A stretch of 7,014 nucleotides of DNA from Thermoflexales bacterium (GTDB lineage: Bacteria; Chloroflexota; Anaerolineae; Fen-1058): assembly GCA_016931085.1 (NCBI GenBank), contig JAFGFO010000375.1, forward strand, positions 1 to 7,014, written 5' to 3'. The notes under the pieces were generated by a model. That model did not search any database and was not told where the DNA came from. It saw only the letters and a program-made list of their open reading frames with translations. Of this stretch, positions 4,678 through 7,014 are shown in pieces. Every line of letters begins with the position of its first letter. The stretch's first letter is position 1. The position numbers were made by a program, and so were the translations under genes.

Positions 4678-6723
4678 TCAGGGCAGGCTCAGCGCGTACC
4701 AATAGCCGGCCGGCTCGGTCGTCACGGGCGCGCGCCCCGAGACGACCAACACGGCCTCTTCGCCGGATCCCAGGCTGAGCGTCCAGCGCCCGGTGTTGTC
4801 CGGGTTGAGTTGTAAACGCTCCACGCTGGTCTGACCGCGCTGAAGCTTGACCAGTTGCAACAGCCACTCCTGGGGCAGCACGTTGGCGTTGCGAATAAAG
4901 CCGCGCGCCAGCCAGTCGCCGTCCGACTCGGCGTCGTAGCGATAGCTCAACTCGGGGATCGCGACGTCGTCCAAAAACATCCCAGCGTGGGTGACGGCGG
5001 CATCGGTCAGGTATTCGAAACGCACCTGCACTTTTTGACCGGCGTAGGCGCTCAGGTCGATCGTTTCCTGGATCCAGCCGCCGCTGGCGCCGGTGTAACC
5101 GTTGCCGTAGTTGGAGCCGTTGGGATCGGTATTGGTCGTGGTCTGGCCCGGCAGCGTCGTCCAGTGCTTGCCGTCGGTCGAAAGCTGGACGTAGGCGTAA
5201 TCCCAATCTTCTTCGATATCGTACCACGTCCAAAACGTCAGCGTGGCCTTGCTCAGCCCGCTCAAGTCAAACTCGCGCGTGAGTGTCGTATCGCTGTTAT
5301 TTTCGCGCCCGGCCCACCACAGGTATTGGCCGCTGTGGGCCGAGATGGACGCCAGGCCGACCAGGCTAGCGCCGGCAAAGTCCAATTGAAAATCGCCTTT
5401 GCCGCGCAGCACGACGTAGTCGGTGCCGTACTGGCTGACCGTCGTCTGCTGTTCGGCGGGCAAGTCGCGCTCGCGATAAGTCGTGTCGGTCTCGAACGAC
5501 GGCGGGACGAGGCTGAGATAACCGTAACGTCCATCGGCCATGGTAGGATCGTTGAGATAATTGGCCACGACCCAATCGGCGAACACGTCGTCAAAGCTCA
5601 GTCCAGTGCCCAAATCCTTCAGCACCTCGTCCACGCTGGCCATGCTATTTTCTTGATGAGCCACCAGGGCGCGGGTGGCCTCCTCGCCGAAGCGGTCGAG
5701 GAAATAAGCCATGAACAAATAGCTGGCGCCGTAATTGGGCCCGGCGTCGCCCGTCTCGTCGGCCCACGAGTTGAGCTGGGTGTCGGGCCGCGCGCCAAAA
5801 GAGTATTCGCTGCCGCCGGCGTCGAGGCCATTCAGCAGGCAAGCCAGCTCTGAAAAGCCCTCGTTGATCCAGTTGGACTCGTTGCGATCGTTGCTCCAGT
5901 GGATCATGTGCTGGAATTCGTGCGCCAGCACGCACTCGTAAAACGGGTCATCCAGGTCCACGCCATCGGCGTTGATATAAAACATTTCCATTTCGTTCGA
6001 GTACTCGTGCACCAGGCGCGAAAACTCGTCCATGCTGTTGTAATAACCGGCCACGTAGCTGCCCAATCCGCGCGCGAACAGCACCGTCAAGTGGGGGTCA
6101 CTGTCCACGCCCGGCGTCCACTCGCTGCCAAAGAACTCGCGATTGGTGGGATAGGTCTGGGTCTCGAAGCGCTCGGCCACCCGCTTCAAGTCACGCTCGT
6201 CCAGCCTGGCGTCTTGATCGACGAAAAAGTAAGTGTGGGGCGTCTTGTACACCAGGCGGGCCATGATCTGAAAGTTTTCGTTCGTGTCTTCGTTCGACAC
6301 CCAGAACTCGTGCGTGTCGCCGACCTCGAAATTCCAAGGCTCCTCGCGCACCACCTGCGGGATGGGCACACCGGGGTCTTTGAGGCGCAGCGTGACGTCC
6401 AGCAGGTCGCGCTGCGGGGTGTCGGACGACTCGATCAGGTGCAGCGTCTCGGCCGCCTCGGGCGGCACGGCGTCGCGCCACAAGCCGGGCGGCGCCTGCA
6501 CGTCGGCCGGCGCCGGCGTGGCGAGCTGGGGTGTGACCGGCGGGCCGGGGGTGAACGGCGCGTTGACGTCCCGGGTGGGAAAGGGGCTGGGGCGCTGCTC
6601 GCGGGCAAAATAGAAGCCACTCAGACAAACGACGCTGGACGCCAGGCACACACAGCACACCACTAGGGCGACCAGGACGACAGCGGCAATAAGCCAGGTG
6701 CGGGATGAGTTTGAACTTGACAC
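4678..6723 (-). CDS. Membrane-anchored InhA/M30-like zinc metallopeptidase with MAM-like domain
   Basis: This 681-residue predicted extracellular protease carries an N-terminal signal-anchor helix (about 10-39, with C23, C24, C26 and C33 but no clear lipobox). A Pro/Thr linker follows (44-80). The catalytic domain spans about 131-400 and includes FGSEWTPGVDSDPHL, GYYNSMDEFSRL and the zinc site AHEFQHMIHW (H268, E269, H272). A third ligand, probably E288, lies in WINEGFSE, giving HExxH-x15-E of the gluzincin type. After a linker come a MAM/jelly-roll-like domain (about 465-592, DLSGLSKATLTFWTWYD through MFLDDVAI), as in immune inhibitor A proteins, and a short beta domain (593-681). I expect it to degrade proteins outside the cell or at its surface; the target is unknown. 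The start is GTG at 6723, supported by GAAAGGA (6736-6730) six bases upstream. It follows the partial gene on its right by 44 bp, so an operon is likely. Confidence 0.85.
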   Translation of the reverse strand: MSSSNSSRTWLIAAVVLVALVVCCVCLASSVVCLSGFYFAREQRPSPFPTRDVNAPFTPGPPVTPQLATPAPADVQAPPGLWRDAVPPEAAETLHLIESSDTPQRDLLDVTLRLKDPGVPIPQVVREEPWNFEVGDTHEFWVSNEDTNENFQIMARLVYKTPHTYFFVDQDARLDERDLKRVAERFETQTYPTNREFFGSEWTPGVDSDPHLTVLFARGLGSYVAGYYNSMDEFSRLVHEYSNEMEMFYINADGVDLDDPFYECVLAHEFQHMIHWSNDRNESNWINEGFSELACLLNGLDAGGSEYSFGARPDTQLNSWADETGDAGPNYGASYLFMAYFLDRFGEEATRALVAHQENSMASVDEVLKDLGTGLSFDDVFADWVVANYLNDPTMADGRYGYLSLVPPSFETDTTYRERDLPAEQQTTVSQYGTDYVVLRGKGDFQLDFAGASLVGLASISAHSGQYLWWAGRENNSDTTLTREFDLSGLSKATLTFWTWYDIEEDWDYAYVQLSTDGKHWTTLPGQTTTNTDPNGSNYGNGYTGASGGWIQETIDLSAYAGQKVQVRFEYLTDAAVTHAGMFLDDVAIPELSYRYDAESDGDWLARGFIRNANVLPQEWLLQLVKLQRGQTSVERLQLNPDNTGRWTLSLGSGEEAVLVVSGRAPVTTEPAGYWYALSLP

Positions 6724-6746
6724 GTGTTATCCTTTCAGGTTGATGG

Positions 6747-6767
6747 AGACGCTCCAATGGAAGGTCT
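6747..6767 (-). other. Weak hairpin in the gap upstream of the metallopeptidase gene
   Basis: Directly after the TAG of the rightmost gene, on the - strand, AGAC...TCCA and TGGA...GTCT pair with two central mismatches around a very small loop. An overlapping alternative is TGGAG-ACG-CTCCA (6744-6756). Either would be a weak structure that might attenuate read-through or protect an mRNA end. I see no convincing promoter in the gap. Confidence 0.25.
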
Positions 6768-7014
6768 CTACGACGATTTGACCACGATCTCGATGCCCGG
6801 CACCGTGCCGACTTTCTCCGAGTCGTACATATCGTGCACCGTGGCGTAGAGCAAGCCCCGGCCGGGCCGGATGGCCACGGCGTCGACGGTCAGCTCCTTG
6901 CGCTCGATGGGCAAATAGGCCGTCTGAGCGTTAGCCCCACCCTTGAGCAGCGCCAGGTTGCCCGGCAGGAAGAAGCGCACCAGCGGGGCGATCGTCTGCT
7001 CCTTGGGCGTGACG
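6768..7014 (-). CDS. C-terminal fragment of an unrecognised protein
   Basis: The reading frame is open from the right edge (first full codon 7013-7011) to the TAG at 6770-6768, giving 81 residues. The gene's start lies outside the window. The GTG at 6980 has no good ribosome-binding site and the frame continues upstream without a stop, so it should not be taken as the start. The fragment contains PGNLALLKGG, TAYLPIERKELTVDAVAI and RPGRGLLYATVHDMY, and ends in GTVPGIEIVVKSS. Alternating hydrophobic residues suggest beta strands, and there is no membrane helix. I do not recognise the family. It is co-oriented with the metallopeptidase gene 44 bp downstream and probably shares its transcript. 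Confidence 0.65.
   Translation of the reverse strand, partial: VTPKEQTIAPLVRFFLPGNLALLKGGANAQTAYLPIERKELTVDAVAIRPGRGLLYATVHDMYDSEKVGTVPGIEIVVKSS

Noticed and set aside
6625..6660. Possible lipoprotein lipobox at the protease N terminus (cysteines C23, C24, C26, C33)
   Set aside because: None of the cysteines is preceded by a proper lipobox (Gly/Ala/Ser at -1 with a hydrophobic residue at -3), so a signal anchor is the simpler reading.
5899..6666. 255-codon open frame on the + strand opposite the metallopeptidase
   Set aside because: The sequence is a low-complexity, His/Val/Arg-rich shadow of a GC-rich gene. The - strand frame has a zinc-protease motif and clear domain structure.

Overview
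The window is high-GC, gene-dense bacterial DNA with no rRNA, tRNA, CRISPR array, transposase or phage gene. Its protein families suggest Chloroflexota, probably an Anaerolineae-like lineage. The clues are a membrane-anchored InhA/M30-like metallopeptidase, a zinc-ribbon protein with an exported cysteine-bearing domain, and a bacterial PAC2 protein. This placement rests on recalled family distributions, not on a database search.

Layout from left to right. (1) A perfect hairpin at 1-31 lies before a rightward three-gene run. The run encodes a GT-C/PMT-type membrane glycosyltransferase (163-1653), a PAC2-family protein (1650-2564, overlapping the first gene by 4 nt) and a YigZ/IMPACT-family protein (2565-3179, starting directly after the preceding stop). 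A near-consensus promoter lies inside the 3' end of the glycosyltransferase gene. The PAC2-yigZ pair can therefore be transcribed separately, and an 18-bp palindrome fills that promoter's spacer. (2) A 15-bp-stem hairpin at 3161-3195 contains the yigZ stop codon. It separates that run from a leftward gene for a three-zinc-ribbon, single-pass membrane protein (3204-4286). (3) Divergent, overlapping promoters at 4318-4372 serve the zinc-ribbon gene leftward and a 71-residue YtxH-like protein rightward (4389-4604). (4) A short GC-rich imperfect palindrome region (4605-4677) separates the small gene from a leftward 681-residue secreted or anchored metallopeptidase (4678-6723). That gene is preceded by the 3' end of a co-oriented gene of unknown function that runs off the right edge (6768-7014).

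Most gene products look like envelope or housekeeping functions: a lipid-linked sugar transferase, an exported protease, a membrane zinc-ribbon protein and a small membrane-anchored coiled coil. I see no clear evidence of a defence, mobile or biosynthetic system. The points most worth a second look are the palindrome within the PAC2 promoter, a palindromic element apparently embedded in frame in the glycosyltransferase gene, the zinc-ribbon/exported-domain architecture with a RanBP2-like first finger, and the consistent use of strong hairpins without U-tracts at gene ends.
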